DNA of 64,000 nt from an uncultured Prevotellaceae bacterium (GTDB taxonomy: Bacteria > Bacteroidota > Bacteroidia > Bacteroidales > Bacteroidaceae), in NCBI GenBank assembly GCA_900313615.1, contig OMRP01000001.1, forward strand, positions 310,001-374,000. The letters are read 5' to 3'. The notes beneath the pieces were generated by a model, which ran no database searches, had not been told where the DNA came from, and saw only the letters and a program-made list of their open reading frames with translations. Position numbers and translations under genes: made by a program. Each line of letters begins with the position of its first letter. Positions within the stretch are counted from its first letter, which is position 1. Shown here piece after piece: positions 9,203 through 18,600 of the stretch.

Positions 9203-11722
9203 ATGGATACATTGAAAAAATGCCTGCCCGACGTGTTGGCAGTGCTCCTCTTCGCGGTCATCGCTTTCGCCTATTTCTTCCCGGCCGATACTGAAGGCCG
9301 CATACTCTACCAGCATGATACCTCGGCGGGTAGGGGAGCGGGACAGGAAGCCACCGAGTATTACCAACGACATGACGGCGAACGCACGCGATGGACGAAC
9401 TCGACATTTTCGGGTATGCCCACTTACCAGACATCACCGTCATATAGCAGCACTGACAAACTACAGACGGCAGTGAAGGCATACCACCTGTGGCTACCCG
9501 AAAACGTGTGGTACGTATTTGTCTACCTTCTCGGCTTCTACATCCTCTTGCGGGCGTTCAACTTCCGACAGGCATTGGCGGTGCTCGGTTCCATCATCTG
9601 GGCATTCTCGTCCTATTTCTTCATCATCATAGCGGCGGGACATATCTGGAAAGTGTGGGCGCTGGCCTACTTGCCACCATTGATAGCGGGTATGGTCCTT
9701 GCTTATCGGGGCAAATACTTATGGGGCATGGCGGTGTTGGCTATCTTCACGGCATTCGAAATCAATGCCAACCATGTGCAGATGACCTATTACTACCTCT
9801 TCCCCATCTTCTTCATGCTCATCGCCTTCTTTCTGCAGGCAATGCGTGAGAAACGGTTGGCTCACTTTGCCAAGGCTACGGCAGCGTGTGTCGTAGGTGC
9901 ACTTATCGGCATCTGCATGAACCTGTCCAACCTGTACCATACGTGGCAGTACTCGCAGGAGTCGATGCGCGGAAAGAGTGAGTTGGTGAAGGCGGATGCG
10001 GCCAACCAAAGTGCAAGCGGACTCGACCGCGACTATATCACACAATGGAGCTACGGCATCAGCGAGACATGGACGCTCCTTGTGCCCAACGCCAAGGGCG
10101 GAACGTCGCAGACGGTACTGGCATCTAATGAGACGGGTATGAAAAAAGCGAACCCTGAATTTTATCCCATCTACCAACAGATAGGACAGTATTGGGGTGA
10201 ACAACCGGGAACGAGCGGACCTGTGTATGTAGGAGCGTTTGTACTCACACTGTTCTTCCTCGGACTGTTCATTGTCAAGGGTCCGATGAAATGGGCTCTT
10301 CTTGCGGCGACCATTCTCTCCATCATGTTGGCATGGGGAAAGAACTTTATGGGACTGACAGATTTCTTCATCGACCATTTCCCGATGTATGCGAAATTCC
10401 GAACGGTGGCATCTATACTCGTCATCGCCGAATTTACCATACCGCTGTTGGCGATGATGGCTTTAAAAGAGGTGTTCGACCATCCCGAGGTGCTGAAGGA
10501 GAAAGCGAAAGCGCTATACCTGAGCGTGGCGCTCACAGGTGGCATAGCGCTGCTCTTTGCGTTGGCTCCCGGACTGTTCTTCTCCGACTTCGTGTCGTCG
10601 AATGAACTGCAGGCATTGTCGCAGTTCCCGCCTGAGCAGCTCAATCCGCTACTCTCCAACCTCACGGAGGTGCGACAGGCTATCTTCTCGGCCGACTGCT
10701 GGCGTACGGTCATCGTCATTGCCCTCGGCACGGCGTTGCTCTTGCTCTATCGTGCGCAGAAACTCAAGGCTCTGCCTACTATCGGTGGCATCGCATTGCT
10801 CTGTCTGGTCGATATGTGGATGGTGAACAAACGCTACCTCAACGATGATATGTTTGTGGGCAAGAGCGTGCGCGAACAACCGCAGCCCATGACAGATACC
10901 GACCGAATGATTCTTGAGGACAAGACACTCGACTACCGTGTACTCAATTTCGCCACGAACACGTTCAACGAAAATGAGACATCGTTCTATCATAAGAGTA
11001 TCGGTGGCTACCATGCTGCCAAACTGCGTCGTTACCAAGACCTCATCGAACAGTATATCGCGCCGGAAATGGAAAAGACCATGCCAGCGGTAGTGGCGGC
11101 GCAAGGCGACATGACACAGGTGAAGGGTGACAGCATCTTCCCGATTATAAACATGCTCAATGCACGTTATTTCATCTTCCCGTTGCAAGGGGGACAGACG
11201 GCTCCACTGCTCAACACACAGGCCATGGGTAACGCATGGATGGTCGACAGTCTCGTCTATGTGAACAATGCCAACGAGGAACTGGATGCTATAGGCAAGG
11301 TTGATCTGCACCATGTGGCGGTCGTGGACAACCGTTTCAAGACTTCGCTTGGCGAAGCGGTTAAGCAAGACAGTCTGTCGACGGTGACACTCTCTTCCTA
11401 TGAACCCAATGACCTCAAATATGAGGTGAAGACGGGCAAGGGCGGCATCGTGGTCTTCTCGGAAATCTATTATCCAGGATGGAAAGCAGAAGTGGATGGC
11501 AAACCTGTTGATGTCTCCCGCGTCAACTATGTGCTACGTGCGATCAGAGTCGAGCCTGGAACGCATCAGGTGCGCCTGTCGTTCTTCCCCGAAAGTGTTG
11601 ACAAGACGGAGACAGTGGCTAACATCGCCATGGTACTCCTACTCCTCGCACTTCTCGCCTGCCTCTTCTTCGCACTCAAGAAAAAAGGAGTAGTTGGCAA
11701 GGCACAGTCGGACGACGAATAA
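9203..11722 (+). CDS. YfhO-family integral membrane protein
   Basis: This 839-residue polytopic membrane protein has a first transmembrane helix at about 9-27, then a cluster of roughly ten more between residues 95 and 540 (for example VWYVFVYLLGFYILLRAF and MVLAYRGKYLWGMAVLAIF), and one near the C-terminus (ANIAMVLLLLALLACLFFAL). Between them lies an exoplasmic region containing YPGWKAEVDGKPVDVSRVNY (near 755), the signature end of YfhO proteins. YfhO members resemble GT-C glycosyltransferases and have been linked to glycosylation of cell-wall polymers. The exact acceptor here is unknown. It is the first gene of a row with fkp and the GSCFA gene, 60 bases before fkp. Confidence 0.8.
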   Translation: MDTLKKCLPDVLAVLLFAVIAFAYFFPADTEGRILYQHDTSAGRGAGQEATEYYQRHDGERTRWTNSTFSGMPTYQTSPSYSSTDKLQTAVKAYHLWLPENVWYVFVYLLGFYILLRAFNFRQALAVLGSIIWAFSSYFFIIIAAGHIWKVWALAYLPPLIAGMVLAYRGKYLWGMAVLAIFTAFEINANHVQMTYYYLFPIFFMLIAFFLQAMREKRLAHFAKATAACVVGALIGICMNLSNLYHTWQYSQESMRGKSELVKADAANQSASGLDRDYITQWSYGISETWTLLVPNAKGGTSQTVLASNETGMKKANPEFYPIYQQIGQYWGEQPGTSGPVYVGAFVLTLFFLGLFIVKGPMKWALLAATILSIMLAWGKNFMGLTDFFIDHFPMYAKFRTVASILVIAEFTIPLLAMMALKEVFDHPEVLKEKAKALYLSVALTGGIALLFALAPGLFFSDFVSSNELQALSQFPPEQLNPLLSNLTEVRQAIFSADCWRTVIVIALGTALLLLYRAQKLKALPTIGGIALLCLVDMWMVNKRYLNDDMFVGKSVREQPQPMTDTDRMILEDKTLDYRVLNFATNTFNENETSFYHKSIGGYHAAKLRRYQDLIEQYIAPEMEKTMPAVVAAQGDMTQVKGDSIFPIINMLNARYFIFPLQGGQTAPLLNTQAMGNAWMVDSLVYVNNANEELDAIGKVDLHHVAVVDNRFKTSLGEAVKQDSLSTVTLSSYEPNDLKYEVKTGKGGIVVFSEIYYPGWKAEVDGKPVDVSRVNYVLRAIRVEPGTHQVRLSFFPESVDKTETVANIAMVLLLLALLACLFFALKKKGVVGKAQSDDE

Positions 11723-11782
11723 AGTTGCTCATGGGAGCGTTCCTGATGTTCCATTTAATCAGTTAATATCAAATAATAAAAT

Positions 11783-14665
11783 ATGCAGCAGGCTAATAAT
11801 GCCCTCCCCTCGGGGAGGGAAGGGGTAGGGGCTCTCCTCTCCCTCCCTCCCAATCTTGTGGGCTGCTTCCATGAGATAACGGGACTGCCCCCAGAGGGGT
11901 GGTTCTGTACCAGTGACCCCGTAGGCCATAAACTGGGCAGTGGCGGAGGTACGGCACACCTGCTCTTGGAAGCACATCGGACCATGGCTCCTGATACGGA
12001 ATTCTATGATTGGCTGGCTCAGGAAAAACGTATTCTGCTGCATGCTGGAGGTCAGGGCCGACGACTGCCGGCTTATGCTCCTTCGGGGAAAATACTCACC
12101 CCCATACCGGTGTTCCGATGGGAACGAGGACAACGACTGTCACAGAACCTGCTCGACATACAGATGCCGCTGTATCGGAAAATCATGGCGGCAGCTCCCG
12201 ATAGTCTCCATATTATGGTGGTCAGCGGCGATGTGTTTATCCGCTCCACCGAACCATTACAAGCCATCCCCGAGGCCGATGTGGTGTGCTACGGACTGTG
12301 GCTTGGACCGGAGATAGCCAAAGACCACGGTGTGTTCGTGGCCGACAGGAAGACGCCCGGTCAACTCAAGTGTATGATGCAGAAACCGTCGGTGGAGACA
12401 TTGGGTGAGTTGCTCAAAGACCATTTCTACCTTACTGACATCGGCATTTGGCTACTCTCCGACAAGGCGGTACAGCGACTCATGCAAAAGGCCTCCAACG
12501 AGGGTAAAGCCATCGGCTATGACCTTTACTCCGATTTCGGACGTGCTTTGGGCACGCAACCGGAAATCTCCGACCCACTTCTCTCCGACCTCTCTGTGGC
12601 TATCTTGCCTCTGACGGGAGGCGAGTTCTACCACTTTGGCACGTCGCACGAGTTGCTGTCGTCGATGTTGGACATTCAAAATCTCGTCAACGACCAACGG
12701 CGCATCATCCATCGTGACCGTAAACCGCATCCTGCGATGTTTATACAGAACGCGCAGGTATGGAAGGATATAACGGCTGACAACCAAAATTTGTGGATAG
12801 AAAACAGTTGTGTGAGCGAACAGTGGAGCATCGAAAGCAACCATATTATCACGGGGGTGCCGGAGAATGATTGGAAGATAGAACTGCGTCGTGGACAGTG
12901 TGTGGACATCGTGCCCATAGGTGACAATGCTTTTGCGGTGCGTCCCTATGGTTATGACGACCTTTTCAGAGGTGACCTGCACGACGTTTCCACGCTGTTT
13001 ATAGGACAATCTTTCTCACAGTGGGCGGAGGAACGAAATATTGATATCAATGCCATTGAAGGTGCCGACGACTTGCAGAAAGCACGCATCTTCCCTGTGG
13101 TCAACAATAGTAATGATATTCAGTTGGTGCTGCGCTGGATGCTCAACGAACCTTACCAAGATGGTGGAAGGATGTTGTGGAACATGTCGCGACGCATCAG
13201 TGCTGAGGAGATAGCCAATGAGGCGAACCTGCGACGGCTCACTGAGCAGCGAAAGGAATATAGGCATTTCAACTGGCCTTTCTTGGCAAAGAACTATCAT
13301 CATAGCGTGTTCTACCAAGTTGACCTTGAGGAGGCGGCGCGTGAGTTTGTCGAAGGTAACATTGCCTTGCCGCATCCCATCGACCAGGAGGCTCCGTTAC
13401 TCACGCGCATCCATGATGCGATGTTTCGAAGCGAGGTACTACGACTGAAAGGTGCCGATGGTACGGATTTTGACCGACAGGCATTCGTCTTCTTGCGCGA
13501 GGGACTGACGGCGGCGGCTATGCGGGTGAAACAGCAACCACACATGGCGGTGACGGCCGACCAAATGGTGTGTGGACGGTCTCCGGTACGCATCGACCTG
13601 GCAGGGGGATGGACGGATACTCCTCCTTATTGTCTCATGGAGGGGGGCGATGTCATCAACATAGCCATCAACCTCAATGGACAACAACCTATCCAGGTGT
13701 TCGTGAAACCGTGCCGACAATATAAGGTGATGCTCCGAAGCATCGACCTGGGGGCGGTGGAAGAGGTGTCTACATACGAACAATTGTCTGACTACCACCA
13801 TGTGGGAAGCCCCTTCTCCATACCCAAGGCGGCGTTGGCTTTGGCGGGTTTCCTGCCGGAGTTCTGTGACACGCCTTATGCCTCACTCGAAGAACAATTG
13901 AACGCTTTCGGCTGTGGCATAGAAGTAACGTTGCTCGCTGCCATTCCTGCGGGCAGTGGACTGGGTACAAGCAGCATCTTGGCGGCTACGGTACTTGGGG
14001 CGCTCAACGATTTCTGTGGCCTGCTGTGGGACAAGAATGAAGTGGGCGTACGAACGTTGGTGCTCGAACAACTGCTCACCACGGGTGGTGGATGGCAAGA
14101 CCAGTATGGTGGTCTGCTGCCTGGGGTGAAATGGCTGCATACCAACGCGGGATTTGACCAATGTCCTGTGGTGCGGTGGATGCCTGACGCTTTGTTCACC
14201 CAACCGGAATACCAAGCATGCCACCTGCTCTATTATACGGGCATCACGCGCACGGCAAAGGACATCTTGGCGGAAATAGTTCGGCGGATGTTCCTCAACC
14301 AACATGATGAGTTGTTGCTGCTCCGACAGATGAAACAACATGTGCAGGAGATGGCGGAGACGATACAACGGCGCGATTTCCAACGGTTGGGAACGCTCAT
14401 TCGACGTACATGGTTGCAAAACCAAGCCATCGATAGGGGGACGAACCCGCCCGAAGTGCAAAAATTGACGGAACTGATTGACGACTTGTGCCTTGGATAT
14501 AAATTGCCGGGTGCTGGTGGTGGAGGCTTCCTCTATATGGTGGCCAAAGATCCGGAGGCGGCAGCTCGCATCAAACAGATAGTCACTGCAAACCCGCCCA
14601 ACAAAACAGCCCGCTTCGTCGAAATGACACTCTCCGACCAAGGCCTCCAGATAAACCGCTCATAA
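11783..14665 (+). CDS. fkp: Bifunctional L-fucokinase / GDP-L-fucose pyrophosphorylase
   Basis: This 960-residue enzyme salvages L-fucose to GDP-fucose, the donor for surface glycans in Bacteroidales. The N-terminal half is the pyrophosphorylase (HAGGQGRRLPAYAPSGK from residue 87, TPIPVFRWERGQ). The C-terminal half is a GHMP kinase (PVRIDLAGGWTDTPPY near 600, PAGSGLGTSS near 722, LPGAGGGG near 912). The N-terminus is odd: the expected LLSLPPNLV is preceded by an extra stretch QANNALPSGREGVGA, encoded by a class A intergenic repeat (11802-11850). No in-frame ATG exists between that stretch and the conserved body, so translation should pass through the repeat. Function is assigned with high confidence. 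Confidence 0.95.
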   Translation: MQQANNALPSGREGVGALLSLPPNLVGCFHEITGLPPEGWFCTSDPVGHKLGSGGGTAHLLLEAHRTMAPDTEFYDWLAQEKRILLHAGGQGRRLPAYAPSGKILTPIPVFRWERGQRLSQNLLDIQMPLYRKIMAAAPDSLHIMVVSGDVFIRSTEPLQAIPEADVVCYGLWLGPEIAKDHGVFVADRKTPGQLKCMMQKPSVETLGELLKDHFYLTDIGIWLLSDKAVQRLMQKASNEGKAIGYDLYSDFGRALGTQPEISDPLLSDLSVAILPLTGGEFYHFGTSHELLSSMLDIQNLVNDQRRIIHRDRKPHPAMFIQNAQVWKDITADNQNLWIENSCVSEQWSIESNHIITGVPENDWKIELRRGQCVDIVPIGDNAFAVRPYGYDDLFRGDLHDVSTLFIGQSFSQWAEERNIDINAIEGADDLQKARIFPVVNNSNDIQLVLRWMLNEPYQDGGRMLWNMSRRISAEEIANEANLRRLTEQRKEYRHFNWPFLAKNYHHSVFYQVDLEEAAREFVEGNIALPHPIDQEAPLLTRIHDAMFRSEVLRLKGADGTDFDRQAFVFLREGLTAAAMRVKQQPHMAVTADQMVCGRSPVRIDLAGGWTDTPPYCLMEGGDVINIAINLNGQQPIQVFVKPCRQYKVMLRSIDLGAVEEVSTYEQLSDYHHVGSPFSIPKAALALAGFLPEFCDTPYASLEEQLNAFGCGIEVTLLAAIPAGSGLGTSSILAATVLGALNDFCGLLWDKNEVGVRTLVLEQLLTTGGGWQDQYGGLLPGVKWLHTNAGFDQCPVVRWMPDALFTQPEYQACHLLYYTGITRTAKDILAEIVRRMFLNQHDELLLLRQMKQHVQEMAETIQRRDFQRLGTLIRRTWLQNQAIDRGTNPPEVQKLTELIDDLCLGYKLPGAGGGGFLYMVAKDPEAAARIKQIVTANPPNKTARFVEMTLSDQGLQINRS
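11802..11850 (+). repeat. Class A repeat inside the fkp coding region
   Basis: CCCTCCCCTCGGGGAGGG followed by AAGGGGTAGGGGCTCTC and CTCTCCCTCCCTCCC closely matches the copy at 40071-40103. Here it lies within codons 7-23 of fkp and stays in frame. Confidence 0.8.
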
Positions 14666-14705
14666 AAAACCAAATACCCCCAATCCCATAGCCCTACAAG
14701 CTATT

Positions 14706-14753
14706 CTCTCACCCCCAACCCCCAACCCCTCACCTCTTATCTCTCACCCCCTC
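14706..14753 (+). repeat. Heptamer repeat (class D) before the GSCFA gene
   Basis: Six 7-base units (CTCTCAC, CCCCAAC, CCCCAAC, CCCTCAC, CTCTTAT, CTCTCAC) end in CCCCTC and a run of A before the ATG at 14761. They occupy the whole space where a ribosome-binding site would be. Confidence 0.75.
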
Positions 14754-14760
14754 AAAAAAA

Positions 14761-15654
14761 ATGAACTTCTCCACGCCCGTCAATATACCAACCCCTCCAT
14801 TCTCCATCCAACCTCTGGAGGAGATGCTCTTTGTCGGCTCTTGTTTTGCCGACGGCATTGGTCAGCGTTTCAAAGAGGAGAAATTCAAGGTTACCGTGAA
14901 CCCTTTCGGCACGATGTATAATCCGGCAAGCGTGCTTCACACACTACAACGGCTGGATACCATCCCGCGCATCGTCTTTCTCACCCTCGGCACCAATCAT
15001 GTCTATATCCTCAAGGAAACGGGCGTGATTGTCGACAACTGCCAGAAACGACCGGCCCGATTGTTTGAGGAACGGGAACTCTCTGTCGACGAATGCGCCG
15101 AATATCTTGCGCAATGTGTGGCGACGCTGTATCAAAAACGTCCCGATGTGCATATAGTCTTCACTGTCAGTCCCATACGCTATGCCAAATATGGCTTCCA
15201 CGGCAGTCAATTGTCTAAAGCCACCCTCCTCCTCGCCATAGATAAAATACTCCAACAGGCCTCCAACCCCCTTGTCTCCTTTTCTGCAACATCGTTGCAG
15301 CCACAATCTTCACCCCTCACCTCTCACCCCTCACCCCTTTCTTACTTTCCCGCCTACGAGATAGTGCTTGATGAACTGCGCGACTACCGTTTCTATGCGC
15401 CCGATATGTTGCACCCTTCTTCACAGACGGTGGAATATATCTTTGAACGTCTTGTCGAAAACTATCTTAGTCCGGAGGCTCGGCATTTCATCGAGGAGTG
15501 GCGACCTATCAAGGAGGCATTGGCGCACCGTCCCATCCACCCTAATTCACCAGAATACCAACAGTTTTTGGCCAAGACTAAAGAAAAAATCCAAAATCTC
15601 GCACTGAAATATCCAGGATTGGAGCTTGTTTGTTTTAAAAGAGATGAGTGCTGA
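14761..15654 (+). CDS. GSCFA-domain protein
   Basis: This protein has 297 residues. The name-giving GSCFADGIGQRF lies at residues 26-37, followed by NPFGTMYNPASVL and FLTLGTNHVYI, as in the Bacteroidetes and proteobacterial GSCFA family, which is thought to be an SGNH-like hydrolase or acyltransferase; its substrate is unknown. YFPAYEIVLDELRDYRFYAPDMLHPS near 198-222 is the second conserved block with the Asp-x-x-His-like pair. Between the two blocks, residues about 183-194 (SSPLTSHPSPLS) are encoded by class D heptamers, an apparent intrusion of intergenic repeat DNA. It follows fkp by 95 bases and ends 14 bases from a convergent gene. Confidence 0.85.
   Translation: MNFSTPVNIPTPPFSIQPLEEMLFVGSCFADGIGQRFKEEKFKVTVNPFGTMYNPASVLHTLQRLDTIPRIVFLTLGTNHVYILKETGVIVDNCQKRPARLFEERELSVDECAEYLAQCVATLYQKRPDVHIVFTVSPIRYAKYGFHGSQLSKATLLLAIDKILQQASNPLVSFSATSLQPQSSPLTSHPSPLSYFPAYEIVLDELRDYRFYAPDMLHPSSQTVEYIFERLVENYLSPEARHFIEEWRPIKEALAHRPIHPNSPEYQQFLAKTKEKIQNLALKYPGLELVCFKRDEC
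15309..15336 (+). repeat. Heptamer repeat (class D) within the GSCFA gene
   Basis: TTCACCC, CTCACCT, CTCACCC, CTCACCC are four consecutive 7-base units inside the coding sequence. Being 28 bases long with flanks in frame, the tract encodes a Ser/Pro/Thr-rich loop. Confidence 0.8.
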
Positions 15655-15668
15655 TTCTTGCGTCTCAA

Positions 15669-18600
15669 CTATTTCACAACCATTTTCTTCCCGTTGTGTA
15701 TATATACTCCCTTCGTCGAGGGCTTGCCTGTGAGACGGCGACCACTGATGGTATACCAAGCGTTGTCGTTTGTTAGCTGTTCATGGTCGCAGATGAGCGA
15801 AGTGCCATCGATTCCAGTTGCTTCATCGTCTATGATTTGGAAGAGGAAGTATGGATTGGCGGAAGTTACCCACTCGTAAGTGAGGTAAGCACGATAGGGC
15901 GGAATCTTCTCAGTCGACATGTAATAGAAGAATCCGAGCTCTCCGTTACTGTTACGTCCCAGTGTCAGGATGCTTCCACGGTCGGAGTCACTTTGGTTCA
16001 CAACCATTCCGTCGCGTCCCACACCATTTAACTTGTTGACATACATATTCCAAGGAGTGAGTTGACTATCTAATGGGTATAAACGATAGGTGCCTGGAGC
16101 ATCGGCAAAGATGACGATGGGCGAACGGTTCGGAATCTCGTTGCTCATTCTCTTCAAGTATGCAGTCTTGTCCGTTTCGTTGAAGACGGATTCGGTGACG
16201 ATATACGACCTCAATCCTTCCGGCAACTCAGTGTCGAAACCAATATACAATGTTGCCGCCTTTGCTGATCCAATCTTTAGTGGATAGTAGTAATGCAACT
16301 TGTCGGCATCAACATATTCTTCCCATGAATCGTCATCGAGGTAGGAATTGTAGAGCACACTGCCGTACGTGGCATCGCAGATATATACATCGATGAGGCT
16401 GCCGTCGTCACTCACGATGCCTCCTTCCTCCAAATCTGCCACTGTTTCATAGTCCGTGGTGTCGAAATAAATTTTTCTCAGACCGTCAACCTTGTAGATG
16501 GCCCCCTCAAGGATGGACTCTATCGTACCGGGCAACACGATCTCCTCTCCGCTCCTGCCGTTGGGATAACTGACGAGTTCATCGTTCTTGCTATAGAGAA
16601 GACCTCCTCGAGACACGTAGGTGGTGTTGAGCGAATCTACAAAGATGCTGTCCACAGAGGAAAGGTAGAACGCTCCTGGTTCAACGGTTGACACATGGGC
16701 TGGGATGATCATCTTTGTCAGACTGGTGCAACCGTCGAACGGTGTGATGTATTCGTCTCCGTCTTTGCCGCCGATGGTCGTAAGGTTGTAGGGTAGGCTA
16801 ACCTCTTCCAGTTTGGCGAGTCCGTTGAGTTGGGTGGTAAGAGTGGTCACCGATTTGAAGAACCTAAATTCTGGGAACCTGACGATTTGTTGTCCTATTT
16901 CAGTGTTGAAGGCGTGAAGAGTCTGCTCGGTCGTTACGGCACGCAATTCTGTCAACGAAAGTTTTCCGTCGTTATCGCTGTCGAAAGCAGCGATACACGC
17001 GGCCTCCGCATTGCTGTCGACAAAGGTGATGCCCTTCTCTACAGCCATATTGTTCGTAAACATGGGGATGTAGTAGAATGCGTTCTTAAGTGTTGAACAT
17101 ATATATTCCACCGGATGGCGCAAGCCAGAAGAGGAGAATTCGGTGGGCATTATTTCCTTCGGAGCGATGACACCCAGGTCGCTATCCACTTCGATGTAAT
17201 CGGTTCCGTGTACATTTGTCCATGTTGCCTTTCCGGGTTCAAACTCAAGCATTGTGGTAAATCCAAGCAAGTGGTCGTCTGTCTTGTCTGTGCGTATGGG
17301 TGTGGCCATCAAGGTGGCTATGTCCTTGTCCTTAAAGGTCTTCAAAGTGGGGAAGAAACCTTTTACCCATGTCCACCGGCTTCGACTGCCGAGAGCGGAA
17401 CCTATCTCGTCGAGTGTCATTCCTGCGTTATCTATCCCATATCCCTTCAACCAATAGCAGTTGTTGATGCAACTCATGTCAGCGATACTTATGTCGGATG
17501 TCAATCTTATGGGGTTGACAGCCAGGCAGTTGCTGATGGTGCCGGTGTTGTCTGTGTTGTCGTATGCCACAAATGGCGTAAAGACTTCAGGTGTACTGGA
17601 CAATGTGTATACGGCAGAGATACAGTCTTCTACCTTGCCTCCCGATTTTACATAAGCGCAGATACCTCCACATGGTCTTCCTGATGCATCGATCCCCTGT
17701 GTCAAGCAGTTGTTAATCTCACCCGACACCTCGCTTGCTATCATGCCAAAGGAAGGAGAATGGCCTTCTGCCCCAAAAGAGTCAATCCATGAGTCTATCA
17801 CGCCAAGGTTCTTGATGGTGCCATAGGTGCCGACATTGCCAAAGAGCGACAGAGCGGCGTTAAAGTGTCCGAAGTAATTCATCAGTAACAACCCTTTGAC
17901 GAAATGCCCATTACCATCGTAGGTGGCTTTCCATTCACAACCATGGGAATCCCATTCATAAGAACCACTGAAGGAAACAGGTTGTGTACTATTTTTCAGA
18001 TTTTCCATCGTGATGAGCGAGGTGTCGTCTTTCCGACAAATGGTGATGTCGCAAATCTGCTTGAAGAACTGTCCTTCGCTGTTATGCTTGATGGCATGAA
18101 TCAACTGTTCGCCATTCTTGATGAGATAGGGGTCGGCAGCCGTTCCTGAACCCCCTGCATATACGTTTGCCTCATCACCGCTCCACACTTTTTGGGTCTC
18201 CGCCCTGAGTCCCAAAATCTTCGAGCCGCCGATAGGAGTAGGACGGTCGTATGCTGTCGATGGGGTACCCTTTACTTTTGAGGTTCCGTCAATGGTAATG
18301 ATACAGTTTCCTGTAAGGTTTGCTGTCGCTGTCTTGTCCTTGACGGAAATACATTCTGATTCAGGGTAGAAACACTCGGAGACAAGATTGATATCTCGGT
18401 CGGTTCCCAACTCCTGCCATGTTGTTGTCTTTGTCGGCACGGTTAGTTCTGCCACAAAATAGTCGGCAGCATCACCATCGCTGAAACTCACGGGCATGGC
18501 ACACAGATGGGCTCCAGCGGCATATACCGAATTATGGATGTTCATCTCATCCCAAGAGAACATTCTTTTAGCAAGGTCGCTGAGGGCTGGGTTGTTATTT

